Counted from the first letter of the stretch, positions 18,170 through 26,683 are shown. The stretch is DNA of 64,000 nt from Capnocytophaga sp. oral taxon 878 (GCF_002999135.1 NZ_CP027229.1:1694001-1758000); one strand, 5' to 3'. Notes: generated from the sequence alone by a model not told the origin. Program-made: numbers and translations.

Positions 18170-18637
18170 TTATTCCTCCTCATCTATATCCTCCTCATCT
18201 CCATCCATAGGCTCTTTAGTAAGAAGATTTTGGAAGTCGGAAAAGTTTTCAGCAACTTTCTCACAAAACATATCGTGATACCAAATCCAAAGCGAACCAT
18301 CGTGCAGGTTGATAAACACAAATCCTTCGTTTACAGAACCTATAGCAAAGGCTGATTGGAGTTCTTCTGGCGTTAAAGTGTCTTCATCACGGGTTTGCAG
18401 CACCGAAAAATCAAGATCATCACGAGTAAAGAAAGCGTAATTGCAGAAAGATTCGCTATAAGTGTGCGACAAGAGAAATTCTTTGCTCCATACTTCAATC
18501 TCGGTACTGTGTTCATATTCTGTATGAGGGAACATTGTGAGCCATTCTGGGAAGGTCTCTCCCTTTTCAATACTGTTTACATACTCTTTTGGGAGCTCTC
18601 TCCCTAAATATGTTGTAGGTAATACTTCGTTGTTCAT
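18170..18637 (-). CDS. SMI1/KNR4 (SUKH)-like protein, copy 2
   Basis: A 155-residue protein nearly identical to the product at 17588 but with an extra acidic tail (GDEEDIDEEE). It has the same landmarks: LPKEYVNSIEKGETFPEWLT, SAFAIGSVNEGFVFINLHDG, WIWYHDMFCEKVAENFSDFQ. The difference in tail suggests the duplication endpoint lay near the 3' end. The gene follows the helical gene at 18655 by 17 bases, likely in the same transcript. Probable immunity-type role, inferred. Confidence 0.7.
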   Translation of the reverse strand: MNNEVLPTTYLGRELPKEYVNSIEKGETFPEWLTMFPHTEYEHSTEIEVWSKEFLLSHTYSESFCNYAFFTRDDLDFSVLQTRDEDTLTPEELQSAFAIGSVNEGFVFINLHDGSLWIWYHDMFCEKVAENFSDFQNLLTKEPMDGDEEDIDEEE

Positions 18638-18654
18638 AGGTTTGTTATATTTAG

Positions 18655-19263
18655 TTATATATATTCTTCAAATTTTCCTGACCGCAAGGCTTGCGTTTGC
18701 TCTGCTACAAGGTTTTGCATCTGCTCTTGTAGGGCTACATCTTTACCATTGTTGACAATAATTACTCTTGTAGCGCGGAGTATCAAGCTCTTACGCATTG
18801 AAAACTCAAGCAGTAAATCATTCTCTTTTACAGCTTTTTTTAGTACTTGTTCGCGTTCTTTTATCGCTTCCAACGAAAAAATATTAGCAAAAAAGTTAGT
18901 AAAAAGATCTTGTGCCCCTTCAAAAGAGGAAGTATATAGGGTAACCTCTTTATAGCGTGCAAAAATAGTCTCTTTTTGCGCCTCTGTACACAGCGGATTG
19001 TTATAGAAAACGGATAAAATATCCCAAAAAGTATCCCATAGCGGAAACTCTTCGTCTAATGGTAACTTGATGATCTCCTCATAATAATACATTATGGGTT
19101 CATATTTCTCTTCTATATGGAAGCTTTGCAACAACGATTCCAACAGAAAACTATCACTATGGCGCTTGATACGGAACTTCTGTATCTTTTTAAGCCGTAG
19201 CCACAATACTTTTTCTGCATCGGTGGTACAAAAAGGAGCTATTTCTGATAAATAAATGTTCAT
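18655..19263 (-). CDS. Unknown helical protein whose 3' end is duplicated downstream
   Basis: A 202-residue protein, predicted mostly alpha-helical, without signal peptide; begins MNIYLSEIAPFCTTDAEKVL. I do not recognise a family. Its C-terminus (QNLVAEQTQALRSGKFEEYI) recurs as truncated fragments at 18043-18120 and 17529-17567. It lies 13 bases after the SUKH-like gene at 19277. Guilt by association suggests a part of the immunity array. Confidence 0.6.
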   Translation of the reverse strand: MNIYLSEIAPFCTTDAEKVLWLRLKKIQKFRIKRHSDSFLLESLLQSFHIEEKYEPIMYYYEEIIKLPLDEEFPLWDTFWDILSVFYNNPLCTEAQKETIFARYKEVTLYTSSFEGAQDLFTNFFANIFSLEAIKEREQVLKKAVKENDLLLEFSMRKSLILRATRVIIVNNGKDVALQEQMQNLVAEQTQALRSGKFEEYI

Positions 19264-19276
19264 TTTCTTTTTATGA

Positions 19277-19999
19277 TTATTCTGTCATTTCAAAAAACCA
19301 CTTCAAAAAAGGGTCTGTAATAGGTTCATCGCACATACTATGAGGGGTTACAACCTCTAAACCTATCTTAGGGATAGTGGTATGAAAGGTATTTTGTACC
19401 CACTCTTGGTATTGTGTATTGGGGTGAACGAATGTATTAATTCCAAGTTTATTAGGGGGAAGTGAATAATCCTCACCCCAGCAAATCTCATCATAGCCAA
19501 TGGCTAAAAGGCGTAAGAAATCCAAAGCATTTTTTACTAATATACAAGTCATCACCGAACCTGAAGCTATTTGGGTATTACCTTCATCATCCAACCACAT
19601 ACACACAGGTGCTGGTCCCGAACCTATATGCACAATTTGGGTATGCCCTTCGTCATCTAGCCACAAGGCACATTCCGAACCATTGGCACCACTCTGTGCA
19701 AAGACGAGCAAACGGCGTCTTACTTCATCCTTATGTTTTTTGTAATAATTCTCCAACACTTCCTCACGGTCAATGTTTTTTAATACCGAAAAAGCAATGT
19801 CAGTCCCTCCTTCTCGTTCCTCTTCTTTCCAGCTTTCTCTTAGCTTATCTTGTGGGTAGAGATAGCCATAACGAATGCCTTCATTCTCTGAATAATATCC
19901 ATTATCCTCTATCCACTGATAGAGTTGGCGGAGTTCCTCAGGGATTTGCATTCCTGCGGGAAGTGCGTTTTCTAATTGTTGCAATAAGATGTTTGACAT
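19277..19999 (-). CDS. SMI1/KNR4 (SUKH)-like protein with internal 22-residue duplication
   Basis: A 240-residue protein that shares its N-terminus (LLQQLENALPAGMQIPEELR, then LYQWIEDNGYY) and general plan with the product at 20472. The SUKH-type strand CALWLDDEGHTQIVHIGS is followed at once by CMWLDDEGNTQIASGS, an in-frame 66-base duplication that explains part of its extra length. The PEELR-LY...GYLYP layout and ECALWLDDEGHTQIVHIG resemble SMI1/KNR4 immunity proteins. Substrate or toxin unknown. Confidence 0.65.
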   Translation of the reverse strand: MSNILLQQLENALPAGMQIPEELRQLYQWIEDNGYYSENEGIRYGYLYPQDKLRESWKEEEREGGTDIAFSVLKNIDREEVLENYYKKHKDEVRRRLLVFAQSGANGSECALWLDDEGHTQIVHIGSGPAPVCMWLDDEGNTQIASGSVMTCILVKNALDFLRLLAIGYDEICWGEDYSLPPNKLGINTFVHPNTQYQEWVQNTFHTTIPKIGLEVVTPHSMCDEPITDPFLKWFFEMTE

Positions 20000-20016
20000 T
20001 TTCCTAATTTAAGAGA

Positions 20017-20427
20017 TTATTCTTTATGAAAAAGAGCAAAGAAATCTTCAATAGTATTGGCAATCACCCGCCAAGTAAGCTCCGCATCATCCCAGAAGAT
20101 AATACGAGGTTGCTCTCCTACACTAAAATCCATACAAAACTGACAGTCTGCACCATCTACCCCAAATATGAATATCTTAGAAAAATCGGTAATATACCCT
20201 AAATCGTATTCATTAATACGCTCTGTGTCGGCATATTCTTCAGCCTCTTCAGTGGGGAAGTCTTCCACAAGTTCTTTACTGTGTTTTATTATTTGTTTTT
20301 CAGTTTTGTAGAATATGTTTAGTTCAGTTTCTATTGGATTTCCAAACTGATCTTTGTCAGCTACCCAACTATCATCGGAGTTGCTATACTTTTTAACTAA
20401 TGCAAAATACTTTTCTGGAATTTTCAT
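20017..20427 (-). CDS. SMI1/KNR4 (SUKH)-like protein
   Basis: A 136-residue acidic protein. The C-terminal half, IFIFGVDGADCQFCMDFSVG then PRIIFWDDAELTWRVIANTI and EDFFALF, matches the SUKH core (G-x-Q-F-C-F-D strand, ...V-x-F-W-D, terminal aromatic helix). It lies between two other SUKH-like genes with 17- and 45-base gaps. Probably cytoplasmic and immunity-like; the N-terminal part is less typical. Confidence 0.65.
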   Translation of the reverse strand: MKIPEKYFALVKKYSNSDDSWVADKDQFGNPIETELNIFYKTEKQIIKHSKELVEDFPTEEAEEYADTERINEYDLGYITDFSKIFIFGVDGADCQFCMDFSVGEQPRIIFWDDAELTWRVIANTIEDFFALFHKE

Positions 20428-20471
20428 TTTTTATAATATTTTATTGAGTAAAATAGCTTTAGTGTTGTCCT

Positions 20472-21020
20472 CTATCCATTATACATCATCGCATCATACC
20501 AACCTTCAAAATCATCATTTAAGCCATTATCTTCCTGTCCCATAGGCACAAAAATATCTATCCCATTAGTACGCATAGGCTTTTTATAGAAGTTCAATTG
20601 CTTTTTTACCACTTCCCAGTTACCTGCCTCTTCAACCGTATTCAGACAACGGACTATTTGGGTTGTCCCTTTGTAGTCCAACCACAAAGCTACCATAGAA
20701 CCGGTATACTCATTTCCTGCAATTTGTAAAAAACGCTGAGCTGCATTGTCGGCATTCTCACCAAAAGAAATGGTCATAAGTTCTTTCCTAAAATTTTCTT
20801 CTTCTATATAGAAGGCAATATCTATATCTACGTCTATATCATCTAGATATGTATTCCTAAGAGGATTTTTAGGATACAGATACCCATAGCGTACACCATC
20901 GTCTCTGTCCTCATAATAGCCATTATCTTCTATCCACTGATAGAGTTTGTGGAGTTCCTCAGGGATTTGCATTCCCTCGGGGAGGGCTTTTTCTAATTGT
21001 TGTAATAATATATTTGCCAT
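20472..21020 (-). CDS. SMI1/KNR4 (SUKH)-like protein
   Basis: A 182-residue paralogue of the product at 19277 without the internal duplication: LLQQLEKALPEGMQIPEELH, LYQWIEDNGYYEDRDDGVRY, and the strand MVALWLDYKGTTQIVRCLNT. It is the first gene of the array after the outer-membrane factor gene (41-base gap). No toxin neighbour. Function inferred from the superfamily. Confidence 0.65.
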   Translation of the reverse strand: MANILLQQLEKALPEGMQIPEELHKLYQWIEDNGYYEDRDDGVRYGYLYPKNPLRNTYLDDIDVDIDIAFYIEEENFRKELMTISFGENADNAAQRFLQIAGNEYTGSMVALWLDYKGTTQIVRCLNTVEEAGNWEVVKKQLNFYKKPMRTNGIDIFVPMGQEDNGLNDDFEGWYDAMMYNG

Positions 21021-21061
21021 AAAGTTCAGTTTTACTTGTTCCTTTGATAAGTTTTAATACT

Positions 21062-22462
21062 CTACCTCCATCCACCACCAAGGGCTTTATATAAGGTAAT
21101 GCCGTATTGCATACGGGTAAACTGCGCGTTAGCTACACTAAGTTCGGCATTAAGTCTATTTACCTCAGCAGTAATAACCTCTAAATAGTTTACCATACCA
21201 CTGTCAAAAAGCTGTTTAGAGTAATCTGTAGCTTCTTGGTAAGCTTTCATTTCTTTGGTTTTAAGCTCAATAAAAGCATCTTGATTTGCAAACTGGTGCA
21301 TAGCATCCGATACTTCTTTCCCTGCCGATAGTATCGCCTTCTTAAAGTTCAATAAGGCAGTCTCTTGGGATGCTCTTTGTACCTCGTATTGGGTACGTAT
21401 TTGCCTTTTATTCAATATCGGTTGCGCCAATCCTGCTACCAAGTTAGCAAACATTGATTTAGCCGAAAACCAAGTATCAAGTTCTGTACTACTTAAACCA
21501 CCACGCGCCGATAAGGTAAGCGTCGGGAAAAAGTTAGCCCTAGCCACATTAGTAAGCTTAACAGCATTTATCAGATTGAACATAGCACGTGCTACATCAG
21601 GTCGATTCTCTAACAGTTTTACAGGATATCCTTGTTTAAAATCAGTAGGAAATTGCTGTTGCGCAAGGGTACTACGCTCAATAGCGTGAGGCTCTTCACC
21701 CAATAGTATACTTATGCTACTCTCAGCTGCCCATATACTGTTATCTATACTAATAAGCTGTGCTTTGGCATTATATACTAAGGCTTCTATCTGCTTTACA
21801 GCTACTTCAGTAGCCGAGCCCGCACTTTTAAGTTGCTTAGTTGTTTCTAAGCTCTTAGTGCGGAATTCTATAGTTTGCTCCAATACTTTTTTCTGCTCGT
21901 CCAACATTAATAGCTGGTAATAGGCAGTTGCCAAGGTAGCCACCACCTCCGATTGCACTGCTTTTTGTGCCTCCAAGGTCGCTAAATAAGTCGCTTTAGC
22001 GGCCTGTTGTTGCGCCGATAACTTACCCCAAATATCAGCTTCCCACGAAGCACTTCCTGTAAGGTCAAACAAGTTGTTGTAAGTACGTTCAGTAGCCAAG
22101 CTCCCTGCATTTAGAGATGAGGTACTACGGGTGTAGTTAGCCCCTACCAAAAGAGTAGGAATAAAGGCTGCCTTACTTTGTTTAAGATAAGCCTGTCCCG
22201 ATACTACACTTTGTAGTGCCACACGCACATCAAGATTTTTATTAAGCGCTTTGTTTATATGTTCTTGCAAAAGTGGGTCAGTAAAAATATCACGCCACGA
22301 TACCGCTCCACTGCTCAGGCTATCTACCAATACATTATCCACTCGGTATAATTTCTCACTGATGCCCTCAGGCATATATTCTTGCCTTTTAGGCGCTACA
22401 CAAGCCGTAAAACTAAGGGCTATAGCAGCTATTGCTATTGATTTATAAATAATTCTGTTCAT
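21062..22462 (-). CDS. Outer-membrane factor of an RND efflux system (TolC/NodT-like lipoprotein)
   Basis: A 466-residue outer-membrane channel subunit. The N-terminus is a lipoprotein signal (lipobox FTAC, Cys21) followed by the NodT-type SVSWRDIF-like segment AVSWRDIFTDPLLQEHINKA. Two OEP repeats follow, the second containing LLENRPDVARAMFNLINAVK and NFFPTLTLSARGGLSS, both typical. Ends GITLYKALGGGWR, as in many family members. Its ATG lies two bases after the stop of a plug-like gene, so it is translationally coupled to that insert. The matching membrane-fusion gene is four genes upstream; the RND pump gene is 11 kb downstream. Confidence 0.93.
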   Translation of the reverse strand: MNRIIYKSIAIAAIALSFTACVAPKRQEYMPEGISEKLYRVDNVLVDSLSSGAVSWRDIFTDPLLQEHINKALNKNLDVRVALQSVVSGQAYLKQSKAAFIPTLLVGANYTRSTSSLNAGSLATERTYNNLFDLTGSASWEADIWGKLSAQQQAAKATYLATLEAQKAVQSEVVATLATAYYQLLMLDEQKKVLEQTIEFRTKSLETTKQLKSAGSATEVAVKQIEALVYNAKAQLISIDNSIWAAESSISILLGEEPHAIERSTLAQQQFPTDFKQGYPVKLLENRPDVARAMFNLINAVKLTNVARANFFPTLTLSARGGLSSTELDTWFSAKSMFANLVAGLAQPILNKRQIRTQYEVQRASQETALLNFKKAILSAGKEVSDAMHQFANQDAFIELKTKEMKAYQEATDYSKQLFDSGMVNYLEVITAEVNRLNAELSVANAQFTRMQYGITLYKALGGGWR

Positions 22463-22464
22463 AT

Positions 22465-23016
22465 TTAGTTATTAGTACTTTTCTCTTTATCTTTGATATG
22501 CTCGTTATAGTAATCTTGAGTGTAAACATATAGAATATAAGCGTAATAGTCCCTAATTCTATCCGAAAAAAAAGCATCTTCCTTTAGTACATATTGGTAA
22601 AACTCCCCGTTTCTTAGCCTTTCCTTAAAAGATTCTTTATCCTTTGCTTTAATAGGCACTCCATCAAGTACAAAAAGTATATCTGGATTTCGTGCCCCTT
22701 TTCTACACTCATGTATAGAACTAAAACCTACAAAAGCATCATAACTCTGATGAGGCGTTTCTTTTAGTACATAGTATGGAATTCCATCATAATAAGTTTG
22801 AGATTTCTTCTCCAATCTATAAAAATAAATAACATCCCATAGTTTAGCTTCTATTTTATATCTTCCTTTGCTATCAGTTCGCACTGTATCTCTTCCATTG
22901 GTAACCGGAAAATCAACATAAGGTCTGTCTTGATAGTCAGTAACCTTACCTGTTATAGTAATTTGTGCCATAGCCGAAAAGGTAAAAAAGAATAGAAATA
23001 TAGTAATTCGTGTCAT
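22465..23016 (-). CDS. Secreted CarboxypepD_reg-like protein with degenerate plug-like tail
   Basis: A 183-residue protein with signal peptide (MTRITIFLFFFTFSAMAQ). A CarboxypepD_reg-like domain follows (ITITGKVTDYQDRPYVDFPV ... TDSKGRYKIEA). The second half has PDILFVLDGVPIKAKDKESF, the opening of a TonB-receptor plug domain, but the later YGS-GANGV motif is lost (DYYAYILYVYTQDYY instead). It lies in a four-gene tandem family between membrane-fusion and outer-membrane efflux genes, with 12 bases to its paralogue upstream. Function unknown. Confidence 0.7.
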   Translation of the reverse strand: MTRITIFLFFFTFSAMAQITITGKVTDYQDRPYVDFPVTNGRDTVRTDSKGRYKIEAKLWDVIYFYRLEKKSQTYYDGIPYYVLKETPHQSYDAFVGFSSIHECRKGARNPDILFVLDGVPIKAKDKESFKERLRNGEFYQYVLKEDAFFSDRIRDYYAYILYVYTQDYYNEHIKDKEKSTNN

Positions 23017-23028
23017 ATCAAAAGCATT

Positions 23029-23589
23029 TTATTTCTTTTTACTCTTATTCTTTTTATGCCGATTATAGTAATCTTCAGTATAAGCTACTAATCCATATTG
23101 ACTGCGATAGCCATAATGTTTAGATAACTCTTGATAGTCCATTACAGAATACTTATAAAACTGTCCACTCCTAAGTTCTTCTTTGAAAGCTTCTCTATCT
23201 CTTTCTTTAACTATCTTATCATTACGTATAAAAAGGATGCCACAACCATAAGCATATTCATATTCAAGACAAATACCACTCATATAGGTACTATCCATAG
23301 TATGGTTATATACTTGGTAAGGTGTGTCTTTAAACACCACATAGCAATACATCACTCCTCCAAAGTGAAGTGTATCCCACTGTTTTGCTTGTATCTTATA
23401 CATACCATTGGCATCCGTTGTTACATAATTAGCGGCATAATGCCCTTCGTTTGTATAAGTTATCACGTCTGTATTTACAGTAATATTGGCAAGAGGCTTT
23501 CCTTGATAATCGGTAACCTTCCCTGTTATAGTGATTTGCGCCATAGCCGAGAGCGTAAAAAAGAATAAAAATATAGTAAGTCTGTTCAT
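23029..23589 (-). CDS. Secreted CarboxypepD_reg-like protein with degenerate plug-like tail, paralogue
   Basis: A 186-residue paralogue of the product at 22465: signal peptide MNRLTIFLFFFTLSAMAQ, then ITITGKVTDYQGKPLANITV and TTDANGMYKIQAKQWD. The plug-like part is weaker (CGILFIRNDKIVKERDREAF, later HYGYRSQYGLVAYTEDYY). The ending resembles that of its neighbour (YTxDYYNxHxK). It should be periplasmic or surface-exposed. Function unknown. Confidence 0.7.
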   Translation of the reverse strand: MNRLTIFLFFFTLSAMAQITITGKVTDYQGKPLANITVNTDVITYTNEGHYAANYVTTDANGMYKIQAKQWDTLHFGGVMYCYVVFKDTPYQVYNHTMDSTYMSGICLEYEYAYGCGILFIRNDKIVKERDREAFKEELRSGQFYKYSVMDYQELSKHYGYRSQYGLVAYTEDYYNRHKKNKSKKK

Positions 23590-23594
23590 AGCTT

Positions 23595-24467
23595 TTATTT
23601 TTTAGTGTTTACAATGATTACTCCATAGACTCCAAGAGAGCCATATATCGAAGCTTGTTGTGCGTCCAACTCTATTATTTCCTCTATTTTCTTCCGTCGT
23701 ATTTTTTTAAGAAACTCTTCCTTTTTTTCTATAGGCACTCCATCAAGAACAAACAATTTATTACAAGGCGATCCAAATACAGAAAGTGTAGAGGCTCTTG
23801 GGTCGCTTCTTCTTTCAATAGGAGGGTGTTGCACAAAGTTATGCCTTTGCTCTTTTGCTTCTTTTACAACAAGGTAACAATCCTCTATATTTTCAGCTTG
23901 TATCGCCTCCCAACGACGGGCTTGGATAGTGTAATTACCTATGCTATCAGTCAGAACCTCGTTATTACTATCATTGTTACGCACTTTAACATTAGCCAGT
24001 GGGTTACCTTCTTTATCAGTAACTTTCCCTGTTATAGTAATAAAAGAATTCATATAGTTATACCACCCTAAAATATTCCTATATTTCTGATATTTCTTTA
24101 CCTTCCTTCTTGTCCAACGTTCCATTACAAGGCTATCAGCTTTTTGCTTAGCTGCTTTGGTGATAACATATATCAAGCCATTTATAGCACGTGATCCATA
24201 TAAAGCTGTTATGATATCATTCCTTAATATATAAATTGTTTCAATCTCATCTGCTCTATTTTCCCATTCGTCAAGGAATTTATTATTATCACTAACACTT
24301 TCATCATCCAGCATAATAAGAGGAGGTGTATTTTTTACAATAGAATGACAGGCTCTAAAAGCAATTGCTATTTCGGATATAGCATTTGAATCTTCTATAG
24401 AGTCTTTAGCATCTTGTGCCATAGCCGAAAGTGTAAAAAAGAATATAAATATAGCAAGTCGGGTCAT
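23595..24467 (-). CDS. Secreted protein with two TonB-plug-like modules around a CarboxypepD_reg domain
   Basis: A 290-residue protein with signal peptide (SAMAQ). The order appears to be plug-like module 1 (PPLIMLDDESV ... ALYGSRAINGLIYVITK), CarboxypepD_reg-like domain (ITITGKVTDKEGNPLANVKV), plug-like module 2 (LFVLDGVPIEKKEEFLKKIR ... ASIYGSLGVYGVIIVNTKK). The VLDGVP and YGS-x-G-NGV signatures are those of SusC-type plug domains, but no beta-barrel follows and the protein ends right there. It may bind or decorate an envelope partner; that is speculation. Confidence 0.72.
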   Translation of the reverse strand: MTRLAIFIFFFTLSAMAQDAKDSIEDSNAISEIAIAFRACHSIVKNTPPLIMLDDESVSDNNKFLDEWENRADEIETIYILRNDIITALYGSRAINGLIYVITKAAKQKADSLVMERWTRRKVKKYQKYRNILGWYNYMNSFITITGKVTDKEGNPLANVKVRNNDSNNEVLTDSIGNYTIQARRWEAIQAENIEDCYLVVKEAKEQRHNFVQHPPIERRSDPRASTLSVFGSPCNKLFVLDGVPIEKKEEFLKKIRRKKIEEIIELDAQQASIYGSLGVYGVIIVNTKK

Positions 24468-24489
24468 AGCTTATTGCTTTTTCTGAGCT

Positions 24490-25383
24490 TTACGGGCTTG
24501 TTGTTCTTTTAGCTTTTTCAGTAACTGCTACCAATACCCCATTAATAGCACCAGAGCCATAAATAGCTGTAGCTGCTGCTGGAGTAACGTAATGAATCTC
24601 TTTTGAAATCTTTAGCCTACTTGTTTTCTCTATAAACTCCTTCTTGTCCATAGGCATACCATCCAATACAAACAAGGGTGAAGCACAAGGATCCTCTGAA
24701 AATCGCATTATTGCATTTGGAGGAATCCGCTTTATCATCTCTTCTATATACGCTTTCTCAGCTTCTTTATAAGTTCCTTCAAATAATCCCTCAAAATTTA
24801 TTTCTTGTTCTCTCTCTTCATCAGTAATCAGCTTGCAAGAAGTACAACAATGCACCATCAGCATATCCCAACGGTCTGCCTTGACAGTATAATTACCCAA
24901 ACTATCTGTATAAGTATCGGTATTCCTATCTTTGTTATACACCCTAATATTAGCCAAAGGGTTCCCTTCTTTATCAGTAACTTTACCTGAAACCACTATA
25001 GGGCGTTGTGTTTGATAGAACTCCCATATCTCTCTATAATGCTGCTCCTTCCTATTAAGTTTTCTATTAGGCAGATTATTGGCAAGTGCTTCTGCCTTCT
25101 CAAAAGCATTTTTACTGATAATATATACCGCCCCATTTCTTCCCCTCTTACCAAAAAGACCTTTGGCTCTTGGCTCTGAAAACACCAAAATTTTGGCTAT
25201 ATCATCCATTTGCAAAGTCCTACCCTTCAAGAAGATTTTACTTACCTTCTTCCCATCAAGAATACAAAGAGGAGTCTTATAAGATATCTCTCCTAAATCT
25301 TTTATACCTCCCTCTTTAGTTTCCTTAGCTACTTGTGCTGTCAGAGGCACCCAAATAAGCATTAATAACCAAAAGCTCTTCAT
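24490..25383 (-). CDS. Secreted protein with two TonB-plug-like modules, paralogue
   Basis: A 297-residue paralogue of the product at 23595: N-terminal signal (MKSFWLLMLIWVPLTAQ), plug-like module (PLCILDGKKVSKIFLKGRTL ... LFGKRGRNGAVYIISK), CarboxypepD_reg-like domain (VVSGKVTDKEGNPLANIRVY), then a second plug-like module (SPLFVLDGMPMDKKEFIEKT ... TAIYGSGAINGVLVAVTEK). No barrel. It starts 32 bases after the membrane-fusion gene, so the insert appears co-transcribed with efflux genes. Cysteines in CCTSCK after the middle domain are notable. Confidence 0.72.
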   Translation of the reverse strand: MKSFWLLMLIWVPLTAQVAKETKEGGIKDLGEISYKTPLCILDGKKVSKIFLKGRTLQMDDIAKILVFSEPRAKGLFGKRGRNGAVYIISKNAFEKAEALANNLPNRKLNRKEQHYREIWEFYQTQRPIVVSGKVTDKEGNPLANIRVYNKDRNTDTYTDSLGNYTVKADRWDMLMVHCCTSCKLITDEEREQEINFEGLFEGTYKEAEKAYIEEMIKRIPPNAIMRFSEDPCASPLFVLDGMPMDKKEFIEKTSRLKISKEIHYVTPAAATAIYGSGAINGVLVAVTEKAKRTTSP

Positions 25384-25415
25384 AATAAAATACTAAGTCT
25401 CAATATCACTCTGGC

Positions 25416-26522
25416 CTAAAATATAGGTTGTATCTTCTTCACCACACTTTCCATTGATACGCTCTCTGGCTTAATAACTACCCCGCTATGTACTTTGTTT
25501 AGTCCTTCTACCAAAATAGTATCTCCTTTTTTCAAACCGTTTTCTACCACCACATAGTTATCAGCGCGGTTCTTAACGGTAATCACTGTTTGCTTCAAAG
25601 TATCCTTTTCTGCCAATCTATACACAAAAACCTTCCCTTGTTGCTCAAAGGTAGCCACTTCTGGTATCACAAGTGAGTTTTTAAAGTGCTGTGGTATCTT
25701 TATCCTACCACTATTCCCATTGGTAAGCACTTTATTAGGATTAGGAAAAGTAGCCCTGAACTGAATACTACCCGTAGCAGCATCTATCTGCCCTGTTACA
25801 GCCTGTATCTTGCCTTTTTCAGCATACTCTTTACCATTAGCCAATACCAATGATACCTCAGGCAAATTCTTCAACTTCTCAGCAGTAGTCTTACCCTCAG
25901 TATCCGCCAAAAAATCAAGGTACTCCTTCTCATTCATCGAGAAGTAAGCATACACATCCTTCACATCCGATACCGTTGTAAGCACCGTATTGTTAGCCGT
26001 TACCAAAGCTCCTTCCCTATAAGCTATAGCGCCTACTACCCCACTCACCGGAGCCTTCACCACCGCAAAACCTATATTGCTCGCTACCTCATTATAAGCC
26101 GCTTGCGCACGCTGTAAGTTCGCCTTAGCCGTAGCCAGTTGCACACCACTCACAATATTCTTCTCTACCAAAGGCACCAGCTTATCCACTTCCACCTTAG
26201 CTGCATCTACCGCCGCCTTTGCCGATGCTGCCGACTGGTTCAAAGTCTGCGTCTCTAACTGAAAAAGCGGCTGTCCTTGCGTAACCACCTGCCCCTCATC
26301 CACCAATACTTTGGTAATATAACCCGATATCTTAGCCTGCACTTGGCTATTCACCACACCCTCTATATTCACAGGGTATGATAAGTCCGATACCGTATTT
26401 TGCTCATCTACCACAATTACCGGATACGAAGCAGGCTTTTTCGCTTCCTGCTTTTGCCCCTGCCCATTATTACAAGCTACCAACCCGATAGCCCCTAATG
26501 CTACTAAAAAGATTCTATTCAT
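25416..26522 (-). CDS. RND efflux membrane-fusion lipoprotein (HlyD/AcrA family)
   Basis: A 368-residue periplasmic adaptor. Lipobox LVACN (Cys17), then a lipoyl half-motif (VNSQVQAKISGYITKVLVDE), a helical hairpin (about residues 95-140), the second lipoyl half (VVKAPVSGVVGAIAYREGAL), a beta-barrel domain and a membrane-proximal domain with VFVYRLAEKDTLKQ. It links an RND pump to an outer-membrane factor. No pump gene follows; four plug-like genes and then the outer-membrane factor do. A promoter lies about 130 bases upstream, and repeat copy C further up. Confidence 0.93.
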   Translation of the reverse strand: MNRIFLVALGAIGLVACNNGQGQKQEAKKPASYPVIVVDEQNTVSDLSYPVNIEGVVNSQVQAKISGYITKVLVDEGQVVTQGQPLFQLETQTLNQSAASAKAAVDAAKVEVDKLVPLVEKNIVSGVQLATAKANLQRAQAAYNEVASNIGFAVVKAPVSGVVGAIAYREGALVTANNTVLTTVSDVKDVYAYFSMNEKEYLDFLADTEGKTTAEKLKNLPEVSLVLANGKEYAEKGKIQAVTGQIDAATGSIQFRATFPNPNKVLTNGNSGRIKIPQHFKNSLVIPEVATFEQQGKVFVYRLAEKDTLKQTVITVKNRADNYVVVENGLKKGDTILVEGLNKVHSGVVIKPESVSMESVVKKIQPIF

Positions 26523-26653
26523 TTTTCTATTTTTTTAAAATTATTAGATTTAAAATATCTATCCAATCTATCTGTATCCAAACTCTTTTCTCTCTTCCAA
26601 TCACTACCCCTGCCAATGAAAGATACCCCCCAATAGGCTCACCTTATATTGCG

Positions 26654-26683
26654 CAAAAATACGCCAAAAAAGATTACAGACAA
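26654..26683 (-). promoter_or_regulatory. Promoter for the membrane-fusion/outer-membrane factor operon
   Basis: Minus strand: TTG at 26683-26681, 19-base spacer, TATTTTTG at 26661-26654, about 130 bases before the fusion-protein ATG. The leader is unusually long for these genes. Confidence 0.6.
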
